From: Pseudomonas sp. Choline-02u-1
GTDB lineage: Bacteria; Pseudomonadota; Gammaproteobacteria; Pseudomonadales; Pseudomonadaceae
NCBI RefSeq assembly: GCF_002836515.1
Contig: NZ_PJBC01000058.1
Span: forward strand, 186,001-250,000
Length of the DNA: 64,000 nt
Reading direction: 5' to 3'
The notes under the pieces were generated by a model. The model did not search any database. It saw only the letters and a program-made list of their open reading frames with translations, and was not told the origin of the DNA. The position numbers and the translations under genes were made by a program. This document shows, in pieces, positions 47,763 to 57,615 of this stretch (its first letter is position 1; every line of letters begins with the position of its first letter).

Positions 47763-48548
47763 TCAGAACGCCAACTTGTAACCAATCAACACCAGCATCG
47801 TCGCCAGGCACGGGCGCAGGACTTCGTCGGAGATGCGCCCGGTCAGGTGGCTGCCGAGCCAGATGCCCGGGAGCGAGCCGACTAGCAGGAAGCCGAGCAC
47901 GCCCCAGTCCATGTTGCCCATGCTTGCGTGGCCCAGGCCGGCGACGAGGGTCAGCGGTACCGCATGGGCGATTTCGGTGCCGACCAGGCGGCGGGTTGGC
48001 AGCAACGGGTAGAGGATGAACAGCGCGACGGTGCCCAGCGCCCCGGCGCCGATCGAGGTCAGAGCAACCATGGTGCCGAGGATCAGACCGGTGATCACCG
48101 TCATGACATTCAGGCGCGAACCGCTCGGGTTGTAGTTGCCGCCGGCGCGTCTGTGGGCGAATTCGAGCAAGCGTTTCTTAAAGAAAATTGCCAGGGCAGT
48201 GGCGAACAGGACGAAGCCGAGCGCCTGTTTGATGATGGCGTTCATCGCGTCCGGCGCGGTGTGCAGGGTACTGAGGAACCACAGGGTCATGGCCACGGCC
48301 GGTACGCTGCCGAGAGTCAGCCAGCCGGTGATGGCCCAGTCGATGTTCTTGTTCTTCCTGTGAACGAGGACGCCGCTGGATTTGGTGATCGCGGCATACA
48401 ACAGGTCAGTACCCACCGCCGTCGCCGGGTTGATGCCGAACCACAGCAGAATCGGCGTCATCAACGAACCGCCGCCGACACCGGTCATGCCGACGATGAA
48501 CCCCACCACCAGCCCGGCGATCACCAGGCCGAAATTTGCCAATTCCAT
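47763..48548 (-). CDS. TSUP-family (sulfite exporter TauE/SafE) permease
   Basis: 261 residues, about eight membrane helices: LVVGFIVGMTGVGGGSLMTP at the start (the GVGGG motif is typical), then GINPATAVGTDLLYAAITKS, and in the second half GLILGTMVALTSIGAGALG. Family members move sulfite, sulfoacetate or other organosulfur anions across the inner membrane. The substrate is not fixed by context. It is co-transcribed with 47429-47755. Confidence 0.9.
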   Translation of the reverse strand: MELANFGLVIAGLVVGFIVGMTGVGGGSLMTPILLWFGINPATAVGTDLLYAAITKSSGVLVHRKNKNIDWAITGWLTLGSVPAVAMTLWFLSTLHTAPDAMNAIIKQALGFVLFATALAIFFKKRLLEFAHRRAGGNYNPSGSRLNVMTVITGLILGTMVALTSIGAGALGTVALFILYPLLPTRRLVGTEIAHAVPLTLVAGLGHASMGNMDWGVLGFLLVGSLPGIWLGSHLTGRISDEVLRPCLATMLVLIGYKLAF

Positions 48549-48698
48549 TCATACGTCCAGAAAACGACAGGAAAATCTGGCCCGCAGCATAGCGATTTTT
48601 CTTATAACCACATATATCGATGCGGTCTATCGTTATGCCATATCGAATTTGCCGCAGATACCAAGGTGGATCTTTGTGCTACAGGAAACCTGCGGGGC

Positions 48699-49448
48699 TC
48701 ACTGCACCGGCAGGAAATTCAAGAACAACAGACTCTGCGCGTAATTCAGGCCGATCCTGCGATAGCGCTCATCGAGCATCTGCGTGAGCAGATCCAGGCG
48801 CGCGACGATTTTGCTGAATTCAGTGGCGAAGCTGAGGTTGCTGCCCTCCTCCGATATTTCATTGGAGAACAGCAATGGCTGACCATCCTTGTTCTGCCGT
48901 TGCGACAAGATCCACATGGCCTTTTCGATGTTGCGCGCAGCGTTGTGCACGAAGGTCGGGTTGATCGCGTCGGTCATGTAGAACTCGGTGCGATTGCCGT
49001 GGGCAGTGACCAGCATGCTGCCGATCGCATAAATGAACGCGCCGACCCGATCACCAAGGAACTCCGGACTCATCGCATAGCTCAGCGCCGCCAGGTCCTT
49101 GCGCCCGCCCAGCACGGGCAGCGGCTGCTGTTGCTCGACGGCGAGGCGTACCTGTTTCACGGCGGTGTTGATGTTGAGGAAACCGGACTTGCGCAGCTCT
49201 TCGGGGTTGCGCAGATAGAGCTTGCCCATCAGCCGGTAGAGGCTGTCGAGGTTGTCGCGCATCGCCAGGGTGGCCATGCGGTCGACGCTGGTCTGCAGAA
49301 ATTCCTGCGGCTGCCCTTCACGCATCTGGTTGAAGAAGCCGTTGCCATTCTGGTGGCTGCAGCCGCTGACCAACAGCGACAACAGGCAGGCCAGCAGCAG
49401 GCACAGGCGGCGGTGAGCGGCGGTGGTCAGGGCAAAAACACTCGGCAT
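48699..49448 (-). CDS. Lipoprotein of unknown function
   Basis: 249 residues. The lipoprotein signal ends in LLSLLVSGCSHQ (Cys near residue 30). The mature part is predicted mainly helical, with MATLAMRDNLDSLYRLMGKL and RNIEKAMWILSQRQNKDGQP as clear amphipathic stretches. I start at ATG 49448; an upstream ATG at 49466 is possible. No family recognised; no partner genes adjacent. Confidence 0.75.
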   Translation of the reverse strand: MPSVFALTTAAHRRLCLLLACLLSLLVSGCSHQNGNGFFNQMREGQPQEFLQTSVDRMATLAMRDNLDSLYRLMGKLYLRNPEELRKSGFLNINTAVKQVRLAVEQQQPLPVLGGRKDLAALSYAMSPEFLGDRVGAFIYAIGSMLVTAHGNRTEFYMTDAINPTFVHNAARNIEKAMWILSQRQNKDGQPLLFSNEISEEGSNLSFATEFSKIVARLDLLTQMLDERYRRIGLNYAQSLLFLNFLPVQ

Positions 49449-49787
49449 GAAATCTCGGACGGGCACTTGGCTGTGCGGCGGGAGTCACCGCATCCTGGCC
49501 ATGCATAGAGCCGCCGATTGCGAAAAAGTGCAGTGCCTGGGCAGTGAGCCGACCTTCGGCGCTTTTCGCCACATCAATTAGTCGGACTTTATATTTGCCA
49601 ATACCGGTAAATCCGCTATAAATCCTGTTGCTCCCCATAAATAGCATGACTAGTTACGTGTAGGAGCTGCCGAAGGCTGCGATCTTTTGATCTTGCCTTA
49701 AAAAATCACAATCAAAAGATCGCAGCCTGCGGCAGCTCCTACAGGGGATTTCGGTGTTTAAAACAACAACAAAAAGGAAGGTCAACC
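49449..49787. other. Intergenic region holding a REP pair
   Basis: About 340 bases between divergent genes. Positions 49660-49742 are a family A repeat pair. The rest (49449-49659) is moderately AT-rich near 49580-49640 (CTTTATATTTGCC, CGCTATAAATC), where promoters for the lipoprotein may lie. No further gene seen. Confidence 0.55.
49660..49742. repeat. REP-type inverted pair, family A
   Basis: GTAGGAGCTGCCGAAGGCTG and an inverted copy (CAGCCTGCGGCAGCTCCTAC) around an A-rich core. It lies 45 bases upstream of the galM-like start, so transcription of that gene either begins inside or right after it. Confidence 0.92.
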
Positions 49788-50936
49788 ATGCTTCAATCCC
49801 GTCACCTGCTCTCCGGCCTCGGACTGTCCCTGATGATCGCTACCCTCTCTGCCAATGCGGCGGGCCTGACCGCCGAACACAAAGCGTTCGGCAAAACCAA
49901 TGACGGCACGCCCGTCGAGCAATACATCCTGCGCAACAGCCACGGCATGCAAGCCACCGTCATCACCTACGGCGCGACCCTGCAAGCGCTGAAAGTTGCG
50001 GACAAGCACGGCAAGTTCGACGATATCGTGCTGGGTTTCGATGATGTGCAGGGCTATCAGAAAGGCACTGCGTACTTCGGCGCGACCATCGGCCGCTTCG
50101 GCAATCGCCTGGCCGAAGGCGCGTTCGAACTCGATGGCAAACGCTATCAAGTGCCGCAGAACGACAAATCCAATGCCTTGCACGGCGGGCCCGAGGGGTT
50201 CGACAAGAAAGTCTGGAAGGCAAAGGAAACCAAAGACAAGGATTCGGTGGGCGTAACCCTGACCTACCTGTCGGCCGATGGTGAAATGGGCTTCCCGGGC
50301 AATCTGACCACCGAAGTCACCTATCGCCTGACCGAAAATAACGAGCTGCGCATCGACTACACGGCCAGCACCGACAAGCCGACCGTGCTCAACCTGACCA
50401 ACCACAGCTACTTCAACCTGGCCGGTGCCGGCAATGGCGACATTCTCAAGCAAGTGGCCATGATCAACTCAAGCCATTACACGCCGGTCACCGCCAAACT
50501 GATCCCGACCGGCGAGCTGGCGCCCGTGGCCGGCACGCCGATGGACTTCACCAGACCGACGGCAATCGGTACGCACATCAAGGCCGATCATCCGCAGCTG
50601 AAATTTGCCGAGCCGAAACAGGGTGGCTTCGATTTCAACTGGGCGCTGGACAGCAAGGGCGATATCAGCAAAGTCGCCACCGAAGTCAGCGACCCGCAAT
50701 CCGGGCGTGTGCTGCAACTGTTCACCAGCGAGCCGGGCGTGCAGTTCTACACCAGCAACTTCCTCGATGGCACGGTAAAGGGCAAGGGCGGCAAGGTCTA
50801 TCCACACTGGGGCGCGTTCACCCTCGAGACCCAGCACTATCCGGATTCGCCGAACCAGCCGGACTTCCCGAGCACGCGACTTGATCCGGGGCAGACTTAT
50901 GCCCACAGCGTAATCCTCAAGTTCTCCGCCAAGTAA
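49788..50936 (+). CDS. galM: Exported aldose 1-epimerase (mutarotase)
   Basis: 382 residues. A signal peptide (LLSGLGLSLMIATLSANAAG, about 7-26) marks it as periplasmic, unlike the cytoplasmic enzyme of E. coli. The galactose mutarotase fold follows: GRFGNRLAEGAF (about 104), a catalytic His in NHSYFNLAG (about 205), and a C-terminal Glu in LETQHYPDSPNQ. It speeds interconversion of alpha and beta sugar anomers. No galactose genes adjoin it. Confidence 0.9.
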   Translation: MLQSRHLLSGLGLSLMIATLSANAAGLTAEHKAFGKTNDGTPVEQYILRNSHGMQATVITYGATLQALKVADKHGKFDDIVLGFDDVQGYQKGTAYFGATIGRFGNRLAEGAFELDGKRYQVPQNDKSNALHGGPEGFDKKVWKAKETKDKDSVGVTLTYLSADGEMGFPGNLTTEVTYRLTENNELRIDYTASTDKPTVLNLTNHSYFNLAGAGNGDILKQVAMINSSHYTPVTAKLIPTGELAPVAGTPMDFTRPTAIGTHIKADHPQLKFAEPKQGGFDFNWALDSKGDISKVATEVSDPQSGRVLQLFTSEPGVQFYTSNFLDGTVKGKGGKVYPHWGAFTLETQHYPDSPNQPDFPSTRLDPGQTYAHSVILKFSAK

Positions 50937-50954
50937 GGCCCACGCCGCATGATA

Positions 50955-51059
50955 GTTCCCACGCTCTGCGTGGGAATGCAGCCGGGGACGCTCCGCGTCC
51001 CTTTCAGAGCTGGAACGCGGAGCGTCCCTTGATGCATTCCCACGCGGAGCGTGGGAACG
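50955..51059. repeat. Intergenic palindromic repeat, family B
   Basis: GTTCCCACGCTCTGCGTGGG and an inverted right arm (CCCACGCGGAGCGTGGGAAC) around an ACGCTCCGCGTCC / GGAACGCGGAGCGTCCC inner pair. It lies downstream of galM. Confidence 0.88.
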
Positions 51060-51065
51060 ATCTTC

Positions 51066-51095
51066 TAGGAGCTGCGGACCGCTGCGATCTTTTTT
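51066..51095. repeat. Single, drifted family A half-repeat
   Basis: TAGGAGCTGCGGACCGCTGC followed by GATCTTTTTT: one half of a family A pair with the inverted partner missing. It abuts the family B block at 50955-51059. Confidence 0.7.
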
Positions 51096-51163
51096 GCTTT
51101 TTGAACCCCAACGCTATTCTGCTGCCCACTAAAGACACCCATTCTTTAAGGCAGGAGGTTTGA

Positions 51164-51985
51164 ATGCGTACCCTTGAGTTGGCCGGCGTGCAGGTTCCCG
51201 TGATTGGTCAGGGCACCTGGCGCATGGGCGAGGATCGTTCGACGCACGCGCGTGAAGTGGCGGCGCTGCGCACCGGCATCGAGCTGGGCATGACCCTCAT
51301 CGACACCGCCGAGATGTACGCCGAGGGCGGTGCCGAAACGGTGGTCGGCGAAGCCATCGCCAGTCTGCGCGATCAAGTCTTTCTGGTCAGCAAGGTCTAC
51401 CCGCACAACGCCAGCCGCCAGGGCATCCCGCAAGCCTGCGAGCGCAGTTTGCGTCGGCTCGGCACTGATTACATCGATCTCTATTTATTGCACTGGCGCG
51501 GTCAGTACCCTCTGGAGGAAACCGTAGAAGCCTTCGAACGCCTGCGTGAGGACGGCAAGATCGGCCGTTGGGGCGTGTCGAATTTCGATGTCGACGACCT
51601 CGAAGAACTCTCCAGTTCGGCCTGCGCCACCAACCAGGTGCTGTACAACCTCGAAGAGCGCGGCATCGAGTTCGATCTGCTGCCGTGGTGCCAGCACCAG
51701 CGCCTGCCGCTGATGGCGTACTGCCCGATCGGCCAGGGCGGTGCAATGCTCGCCGAGCCGGTGCTGCAAGAGATCGCCAGCCGTCACAACGCCACCCCGG
51801 CGCAGGTTTCGCTGGCGTGGCTGCTGCGTCAGGATGGGGTTATTGCGATTCCCAAGGCTGTGCGTCCGGAGCATGTGCAACTCAATGCCGAGGCGGTCCA
51901 GCTGCAACTGGAGGCCGGGGATTTGACGGCGCTGGACAAAGTGTTCCCGGCGCCACAACGCAAGCAGCGGCTGGCCATGGTCTGA
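51164..51985 (+). CDS. Aldo/keto reductase
   Basis: 273 residues, (beta/alpha)8 barrel of the AKR superfamily (YeaE/DkgA group). Tetrad: Asp and Tyr in LIDTAEMYAEGGAE (about 48), Lys in LVSKVYPHNA (about 76) and His in DLYLLHWRG (about 110). The NADPH-binding end is IAIPKAVRPEHVQ. ATG 51164 follows GGAGG. The carbonyl substrate is unknown. It may be co-transcribed with the DUF1810 gene 24 bases downstream. Confidence 0.92.
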   Translation: MRTLELAGVQVPVIGQGTWRMGEDRSTHAREVAALRTGIELGMTLIDTAEMYAEGGAETVVGEAIASLRDQVFLVSKVYPHNASRQGIPQACERSLRRLGTDYIDLYLLHWRGQYPLEETVEAFERLREDGKIGRWGVSNFDVDDLEELSSSACATNQVLYNLEERGIEFDLLPWCQHQRLPLMAYCPIGQGGAMLAEPVLQEIASRHNATPAQVSLAWLLRQDGVIAIPKAVRPEHVQLNAEAVQLQLEAGDLTALDKVFPAPQRKQRLAMV

Positions 51986-52009
51986 GCCGCCGACTGCGAG
52001 GGCTTCGCG

Positions 52010-52480
52010 ATGAGAAGCACAGATCTGCACGACCCGTACAACCTGCAACGTTTCGTTCAGGCACAGGACCCGGTGTTCGAACGGGTCCAGCGTGAACTTG
52101 AATCGGGCCGCAAGCGCAGCCACTGGATGTGGTTCGTCTTTCCACAATTCGCCGGGCTGGGCGGCAGCGAAATGGCCCGGCGCTATGCCATTGGTTCAGC
52201 CGAGGAAGCGCAAGCCTATCTCGCCCACGAACCGCTCGGTGCGCGACTGCGCACCTGCACGCAGTTGGTGCTCAACGTGCCGCAGCGTTCGATTGCCGAG
52301 ATTTTCGGCCACCCCGATGACTTGAAATTTCACTCTTCGATGACCCTGTTCGCCCAGTTCAGCGTCGAGGACAGCTTGTTCCATCAGGCGCTGGAGCGGT
52401 ACTTCCACGGCATTCTCGACGAGTGGACCCTGCAACTGCTCGACTCAAAACAGGCCCAGTTGCCCACCGATCAGGGTTGA
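52010..52480 (+). CDS. DUF1810 family protein
   Basis: 156 residues matching DUF1810: [19 protein letters not shown] at the start, [18 protein letters not shown] (about 32-49), [16 protein letters not shown] and the [19 protein letters not shown] signature. The WMWF.FPQ motif is diagnostic. Function unknown. Its 3' end overlaps the end of the convergent polB gene by 36 bases. Confidence 0.9.
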   Translation: MRSTDLHDPYNLQRFVQAQDPVFERVQRELESGRKRSHWMWFVFPQFAGLGGSEMARRYAIGSAEEAQAYLAHEPLGARLRTCTQLVLNVPQRSIAEIFGHPDDLKFHSSMTLFAQFSVEDSLFHQALERYFHGILDEWTLQLLDSKQAQLPTDQG

Positions 52481-54805
52481 GAAGTCGTCGTCGACAAACG
52501 GCAGAATCGCATCCGCCACCGGTTGCAGCTGCCGAGTGATGTAGTGGTCGTAGTCGATGGCGGCGCGGCGCACTTCCAGTGGCTCGGGGCCGGCCAGCGT
52601 GATGACGTAGCTGATCCAGCCGCCGTTCTGATATTGCCGGGGCCGACCCTGCTCGGCGTTATAGTCGTCGGCCAGCCGCGCCGCGCGAACGTGCGGCGGT
52701 ACGTTGCGTTCGTAATCGTCGAGGGTGCGGCGCAGACGCTTGCGGTAGATCAGCCGATCGTCGAACTCGCCAGCGAGGGTCTTGCGCACGTAGTCACGGA
52801 CGTAATCCTGATACGGCTTGCGCTGGAAAATCCGCTCGTACAGTTCCTGCTGGAATTGCCTGGCCAGCAGCGACCAGTCGGTGCGCACGGTTTCCAGACC
52901 CTTGTAGACCATTTCCTCCGTGCCATCAGCGCGGGTGACGAGGCCGGCGTAGCGCTTCTTGCTGCCCTCCTCCGCGCCGCGAATCGTTGGCATCAGAAAG
53001 CGCTTGTAGTGAATCTCGAACTGCAATTCCAGCGCGCTGTCCAGTCCGTATTCCTCACGCACATGCGCGCGCCACCAATCGTTGACGTGTTTGACCAGCG
53101 CATGGCCAATCTGCGCCGCTTCTTCCTGGCCGTGCAGCCTGCGCAGCCAGACGAAGGTTGAATCGGTGTCGCCATAAATCACCGCGTGGCCCTGCTCTTC
53201 GATCAACTGGCGGGTGCGCAGCATGATTTCGTGGCCGCGCAAGGTGATCGACGAGGCCAGCCGGGTATCGAAAAAACGGCACCCGCTGGAGCCAAGCACG
53301 CCATAGAAGGCGTTCATGATAATTTTCAGCGCCTGGGACAGCGGCGCGTTGTGTTCGCGCTTGGCGGTTTCGCGACCTTCGGCCACCCGCGCCACGATCG
53401 ACGGCAGGCAATGTCGGGTACGCGAAAAGCGTGCGCCACGGAAACCCGGCACCGAGTCGGCGTCGTCCGGGTGACGCAGGCCTTCGATCAAGCCCACCGG
53501 GTCGATCAGAAACGTGCGAATGATCGACGGGTAAAGGCTTTTGTAATCAAGCACCAGTACCGATTCGTACAGCCCCGGCCGTGAATCCATGACAAACCCG
53601 CCGGGGCTGGCCTGCGGCGGGTTAGTGCCCAGATTCGGCGCAACGAAGCCCTGGCGATGCATCAATGGCATGTACAAATGGGTGAAAGCCGCCACCGAAC
53701 CGCCGCTGCGATCGGCCGGCAAACCGGTGACGCTGGCGCGTTCGAGCAAAAACGTCAGCAATTGGGTTTTGGCGAAGATCCGCGTGACCAGTTCGCAGTC
53801 CTTGAGGTTGTACTTGGCCAGCGCCGGTTTGTCTTCGGCGAACATACGGTTGATCTCGTCCATGCGCTGGTACGGATTGTTGATCGCCTTGCCTTCGCCG
53901 AGCAGCGTCTGCGCGACGTTTTCCAGGCTGAACGAGGGGAAGCTCCAGGTCGCCGAACGCAACGACTCGATACCATCGATGATCAGCCGCCCCGCTGCCG
54001 AGGCGAAATAATGATTGCGGCTGCCGTGCTCACGCCATTGCATTTCTTCGCCGCCACGGCCGATTTTCAGCGGCACGCCAAGACGCCGCGCGTGTTCGTG
54101 GAGGATGCGCAGGTCGAATTGCACGACGTTCCAGCCAATGATCGCGTCGGGGTCGTGACGGGCGAACCAGTCGTTGAGTTTCTTCAGGATGAGTGTGCGC
54201 GAGTCGCAGTATTCAAGATCGAAATCGACAATACTCGCGTCGCCGTTCGGTGCGCCGAGCATGTACACCTGCCGCTCGCCACAACCTTGCAGGGCAATCG
54301 AATACAACTCGCCGTTCTCGGTGGTCTCGATGTCGAGCGAGACCAGCCGTAGTTTCGGCCGGTAGCCGGGGTCAGGTTTCAACTGGGCATTGATCAGCAC
54401 GCCATCGGCATCCGGCGTGCCGTCGAACAACACCGGCGCGGTGATGAAGCGCTCCATCAGATAGCGTTCCGGTGGGCGCACATCGGCTTCAAACACATCG
54501 ACACCGGCGCGATTGAGCGCGGTTTCGAGGCGCATCAACTGGCCGTGCTGCTGGCAATAAAGACCGAGCACCGGGCGATGCTGGAAATCCTGCAGTGCGA
54601 GCGGGCGCAGTTCGACATTTTTTTCGCCGTGTAACAAATGCTCGGCCGCTTCGCGCTGTGCGACGGGTATAAACGCCACCGACGGCTGATGCGCCAGGCG
54701 CACACGGCGTGGCCCGGCGTCGGTCGCCAACCAGAACTCCACTTCGGTGCCGGCCGGCGTATCGCGCCAATGCCGGGTCAGGACGAAGCCCTGCTGTAAA
54801 TCCAC
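52445..54805 (-). CDS. polB: DNA polymerase II (family B)
   Basis: About 786 residues; the enzyme takes part in damage-tolerant synthesis and fork restart. Exonuclease motifs: [12 protein letters not shown] (Exo I) and [14 protein letters not shown] (Exo II). Polymerase motifs: [10 protein letters not shown] (motif A), [15 protein letters not shown] (motif B) and [10 protein letters not shown] (motif C). I prefer GTG 54805, which has GAGG 7 bases ahead and gives [16 protein letters not shown] as in other PolB proteins; TTG 54823 is the longest option. In E. coli the gene is LexA-controlled; I did not find a clear LexA box here. Confidence 0.95.
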   Translation of the reverse strand: MDLQQGFVLTRHWRDTPAGTEVEFWLATDAGPRRVRLAHQPSVAFIPVAQREAAEHLLHGEKNVELRPLALQDFQHRPVLGLYCQQHGQLMRLETALNRAGVDVFEADVRPPERYLMERFITAPVLFDGTPDADGVLINAQLKPDPGYRPKLRLVSLDIETTENGELYSIALQGCGERQVYMLGAPNGDASIVDFDLEYCDSRTLILKKLNDWFARHDPDAIIGWNVVQFDLRILHEHARRLGVPLKIGRGGEEMQWREHGSRNHYFASAAGRLIIDGIESLRSATWSFPSFSLENVAQTLLGEGKAINNPYQRMDEINRMFAEDKPALAKYNLKDCELVTRIFAKTQLLTFLLERASVTGLPADRSGGSVAAFTHLYMPLMHRQGFVAPNLGTNPPQASPGGFVMDSRPGLYESVLVLDYKSLYPSIIRTFLIDPVGLIEGLRHPDDADSVPGFRGARFSRTRHCLPSIVARVAEGRETAKREHNAPLSQALKIIMNAFYGVLGSSGCRFFDTRLASSITLRGHEIMLRTRQLIEEQGHAVIYGDTDSTFVWLRRLHGQEEAAQIGHALVKHVNDWWRAHVREEYGLDSALELQFEIHYKRFLMPTIRGAEEGSKKRYAGLVTRADGTEEMVYKGLETVRTDWSLLARQFQQELYERIFQRKPYQDYVRDYVRKTLAGEFDDRLIYRKRLRRTLDDYERNVPPHVRAARLADDYNAEQGRPRQYQNGGWISYVITLAGPEPLEVRRAAIDYDHYITRQLQPVADAILPFVDDDFSTLIGGQLGLF

Positions 54806-55003
54806 CACTGCGACCTCAAACAATCAAACCGACCGACATTCTACGCGGCATTGCTGCGCCTGGCCTTGGCGAAAGACGCTGCTGATCTGCAGAAAAACCC
54901 GGCAAATGGCGTTTTTTGCACGCTAACTGCCGCTTTGCCACCTTGCCCTGCGCAGCTGCGTCTACGATGCTTGATGAACAACGACAACACCTGAGTAACC
55001 GCC

Positions 55004-55444
55004 ATGAAGACCGTCGCCCAACTGCTCAAGCTCAAAGATCAGAAAAATCAGGAAGTGCACCAGATCAAACCCGATCATATGGTGCTTGAAGCGCTGATGA
55101 AGATGGCCGAGAAAAACGTCGGCGCCTTGCTGGTGGTCGAAGACGACAAGGTGGTCGGCATCATCAGCGAACGCGACTACGCCCGCAAACTGGTGCTGCA
55201 CGGCCGCTCCTCGGTGGGTACACCGGTGCGCGACATCATGGTCAAGGACGTGATCACCGTGGACACCCGCCAGACCGTCGATACCTGCCTGGGCATCATG
55301 TCGGACAAACGGCTGCGCCACTTGCCGGTGGTCGAGGACGGCCAGTTGATCGGCCTGCTGTCGATCGGCGACCTGGTCAAAGAAGCGATCGCCGAACAGG
55401 CTGAGCTGATCAAACAGCTGGAGCAGTATATTCGCGGGGAATAA
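55004..55444 (+). CDS. CBS-domain pair protein
   Basis: 146 residues made of two CBS motifs that form one Bateman module: the first around HMVLEALMKMAEKNVGALLV and VVGIISERDYARKLVL, the second around TVDTCLGIMSDKRLRHLPVV and LIGLLSIGDLVKEAI. Such stand-alone modules bind adenosyl ligands (AMP, ATP, NAD) and often regulate partner proteins. Cytoplasmic. Partner not evident from context. Confidence 0.92.
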   Translation: MKTVAQLLKLKDQKNQEVHQIKPDHMVLEALMKMAEKNVGALLVVEDDKVVGIISERDYARKLVLHGRSSVGTPVRDIMVKDVITVDTRQTVDTCLGIMSDKRLRHLPVVEDGQLIGLLSIGDLVKEAIAEQAELIKQLEQYIRGE

Positions 55445-55473
55445 CTTTCGATCTTCCGACCACCATTTGCCCC

Positions 55474-55562
55474 TGTGGGAGCGGGCTCGCTCGCGAAGGC
55501 GGTAGGTCAGTCAATACAACTTTGGCTGACCTACCGCTTTCACGAGCAAGCCCGCTCCCACA
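55474..55562. repeat. Inverted repeat pair, family C
   Basis: TGTGGGAGCGGGCTCGCTCG and an inverted copy (CGAGCAAGCCCGCTCCCACA) enclose GGTAGGTCAG / CTGACCTACC. It separates the convergent CBS and GST genes. Confidence 0.9.
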
Positions 55563-55576
55563 GGTTTTTTTGGTGT

Positions 55577-56200
55577 TCACGCAGGCCAATGCCGCTCGAA
55601 TACCGGTGCCAGCACCGGGTGCCGGTCAATCCTTTGCAGCCACGCGTAAAAACCCGGTCGCGTCTGGCGCAGATGTTCACGGCTGCCGGCCCAGCGGCTC
55701 ACCACTGCCGCCAGCACATCCAGTGCGCCGGGCGTTTCGTCATCCAGATACAGCTCGCCGGAAAACTGATCGGCAAACACCTCCCAACTGAAGTGCAGGC
55801 GCTGGCGCGTGCCGGCGATCAGGTTCTGCCGCGCGGTTTCGTCAGGCGTGCTCAGCCAGCGCTCGGGGTAATCGATGATGCCGACCGCTGCATAGCAATT
55901 GCTGACGATATAGGCGAGGCCGCGAATCGCCTGATCACGATTGGCAGCCTCGCTGGGTAGCAGACCGGACTCAGGAAACGTCAGGCCCAGATGAATCAGG
56001 ATCGCCGCACTTTCGGTCATCGCGCTGCCGTCCGGCAGTTGCAAGGTCGGTATCTGCTTCAGCGGATTGAGTTTGCCCAGCGCCTCGTCGGCCTCGGCGC
56101 TGGCTTCGGTATCAATGAACCGGTAGGCGATCTGGCACAGTTCCAGTGCCGCCTCGATGGCGGCGGCGCCGGAGTTCTTGTGCCCATAGAGTTGGTACAT
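55577..56200 (-). CDS. Glutathione S-transferase family protein
   Basis: 207 residues. N-terminal thioredoxin-fold domain: MYQLYGHKNSGAAAIEAALE, the cis-Pro motif QIPTLQLPDGSAMTESAAIL (about 50-69, with the E-S pair that binds the glutathione gamma-glutamyl group). A helical C-terminal domain follows. ATG 56200 has GGGGGAAA ahead; the open frame upstream to 56368 crosses a repeat fragment and is rejected. Substrate unknown. Confidence 0.9.
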   Translation of the reverse strand: MYQLYGHKNSGAAAIEAALELCQIAYRFIDTEASAEADEALGKLNPLKQIPTLQLPDGSAMTESAAILIHLGLTFPESGLLPSEAANRDQAIRGLAYIVSNCYAAVGIIDYPERWLSTPDETARQNLIAGTRQRLHFSWEVFADQFSGELYLDDETPGALDVLAAVVSRWAGSREHLRQTRPGFYAWLQRIDRHPVLAPVFERHWPA

Positions 56201-56410
56201 GTGCGTTTCCCCCGATAAGGCCTTTGCACAGGGTAGATGGCTGTGGCTCGGGTGTAAAAGTCTCCGACGCAAGCCCGCTCCCACAGGGGAAATCGGTGGG
56301 GTTTGAAATTTATTTTTCCGGCACTGCATCCAATCGCCTTCGCCACGGGTAGTCCCAGTAACAGCCACTCTTGTGCTGTCAGCGCTCTACCTTTTTCGGA
56401 GAATCATCGG

Positions 56411-56932
56411 ATGAACATCACCCAGCTGATTGGCCTCACCGGTTTGCTCGCCTTCACGGCGACCACCTTCGCCCAGAGCAGTTATCCCGACGCGATCAAG
56501 GTGCCGGACGGGCACAAGATTGCCCTGGAAACCACCGGCGTTGGCGAGATTACCTATGAATGCCGCGACAAGCCCAATATGGCCGGGCAGACCGAGTGGA
56601 CTTTTGTCGGCCCCAAAGCAGTGCTTAACGATCGCAGCGGTAAACAGGTCGGCAGCTATTTCGGCCCGCCAGCGACCTGGCAAGCCAAGGACGGTTCGAA
56701 AGTCACCGGCACACAATTGGCCGTGGCCCCGTCGAGCCCGGGCAACCTGCCCTATCAACTGGTCAAGGCCAACCCGGCCGAAGGCAAAGGCGCGATGACC
56801 GGCGTCAGCTACATCCAGCGTGTTGCGCTCAAGGGCGGCGTGGCGCCGGGCAGTGAATGCACGATGGCGAACAAGGGCAAGCAGGAAGTGGTGAAGTACC
56901 AGGCGGATTATATTTTCTGGGCGGCTAACTGA
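56411..56932 (+). CDS. Exported DUF3455-type protein
   Basis: 173 residues. A signal peptide (LIGLTGLLAFTATTFAQ, about 6-22) and a single domain resembling DUF3455: VGEITYECRDKP, GPKAVLNDRSGKQVGSYFGP and TWQAKDGSKVTG, ending with a Cys in GSECTMANKG. Such proteins are often found beside ECF sigma/anti-sigma genes, as here (57088-58304), and may be part of that regulon; this is inference. ATG 56411 follows GGAG. Confidence 0.82.
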   Translation: MNITQLIGLTGLLAFTATTFAQSSYPDAIKVPDGHKIALETTGVGEITYECRDKPNMAGQTEWTFVGPKAVLNDRSGKQVGSYFGPPATWQAKDGSKVTGTQLAVAPSSPGNLPYQLVKANPAEGKGAMTGVSYIQRVALKGGVAPGSECTMANKGKQEVVKYQADYIFWAAN

Positions 56933-56958
56933 CCTGGGCATCATTGGAGATCCAAATG

Positions 56959-57045
56959 TGGCAGCGGGCTTGCTCGCGAAGGCATTGCGTCAGCCAGCCT
57001 ATAAGTGCCTGATGCACCGCATTCGCGAGCAAGCCCGCTCCCACA
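56959..57045. repeat. Inverted repeat pair, family C
   Basis: TGTGGCAGCGGGCTTGCTCG and inverted CGAGCAAGCCCGCTCCCACA, between the DUF3455 gene and the sigma factor gene. A short single copy (GCAAGCCCGCTCCCACAGGG) also lies at about 56270-56288 upstream of the DUF3455 gene. Confidence 0.9.
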
Positions 57046-57087
57046 GGTTCTGTGTGATTTTGGGAAATGTGAGCTAGATTGCACCCC

Positions 57088-57615
57088 ATGCCTTTACCCG
57101 ATCCCCAGTTCGATTACGAAGCCCGCCTCAAAGCCTGTGCCCGGGGCGAGCGCGCGGCTCTGCGCGATTTGTACGTGCAGGAAGGCCCGCGCCTGCTCGG
57201 CGTGGCCAAGCGGCTGGTGCGCGATACGGCGCTGGCGGAGGACATTGTGCATGAGGCATTCATCAAGATCTGGCACGGCGCCGCCGGGTTCGACCCGGCG
57301 CGGGGTTCGGCGCGGGGCTGGATGTTCAGCGTGACCCGGCACCTGGCGTTGAATCAGTTGCGTAAGCAAAGTCGGGAAACGCCGTTCAGCGAAGAACATG
57401 AGGCAGCGGCGCCTGATGAGGCGGTCGATGTTCACTCGGCACGCATTCATCGCTGCCTCGAGCAACTGGAACCGCAGCGGCGCAGCTGCATCCTCCATGC
57501 CTACGTCGACGGATACAGCCACGCGCAGATTTCCGCGCGCCTCGACACGCCGCTGGGCACGGTCAAAGCATGGATCAAGCGCAGCCTCAATGCTTTGCGG
57601 GAGTGCATGGGATGA
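57088..57615 (+). CDS. ECF-type RNA polymerase sigma factor
   Basis: 175 residues with sigma regions 2 (LVRDTALAEDIVHEAFIKIW, about 44-63, then GSARGWMFSVTRHLALNQLR) and 4 (LEQLEPQRRSCILHAYVDGY, then SHAQISARLDTPLGTVKAWI). It directs RNA polymerase to a small stress regulon. ATG 57088 gives MPLPDPQF; a TTG at 57079 is also in frame. The stop overlaps the anti-sigma start (ATGA), a sign of translational coupling. Confidence 0.93.
   Translation: MPLPDPQFDYEARLKACARGERAALRDLYVQEGPRLLGVAKRLVRDTALAEDIVHEAFIKIWHGAAGFDPARGSARGWMFSVTRHLALNQLRKQSRETPFSEEHEAAAPDEAVDVHSARIHRCLEQLEPQRRSCILHAYVDGYSHAQISARLDTPLGTVKAWIKRSLNALRECMG

Noticed and set aside
54806..55003. LexA box ahead of polB
   Set aside because: No CTGTN8ACAG-type palindrome visible between polB and the CBS gene.
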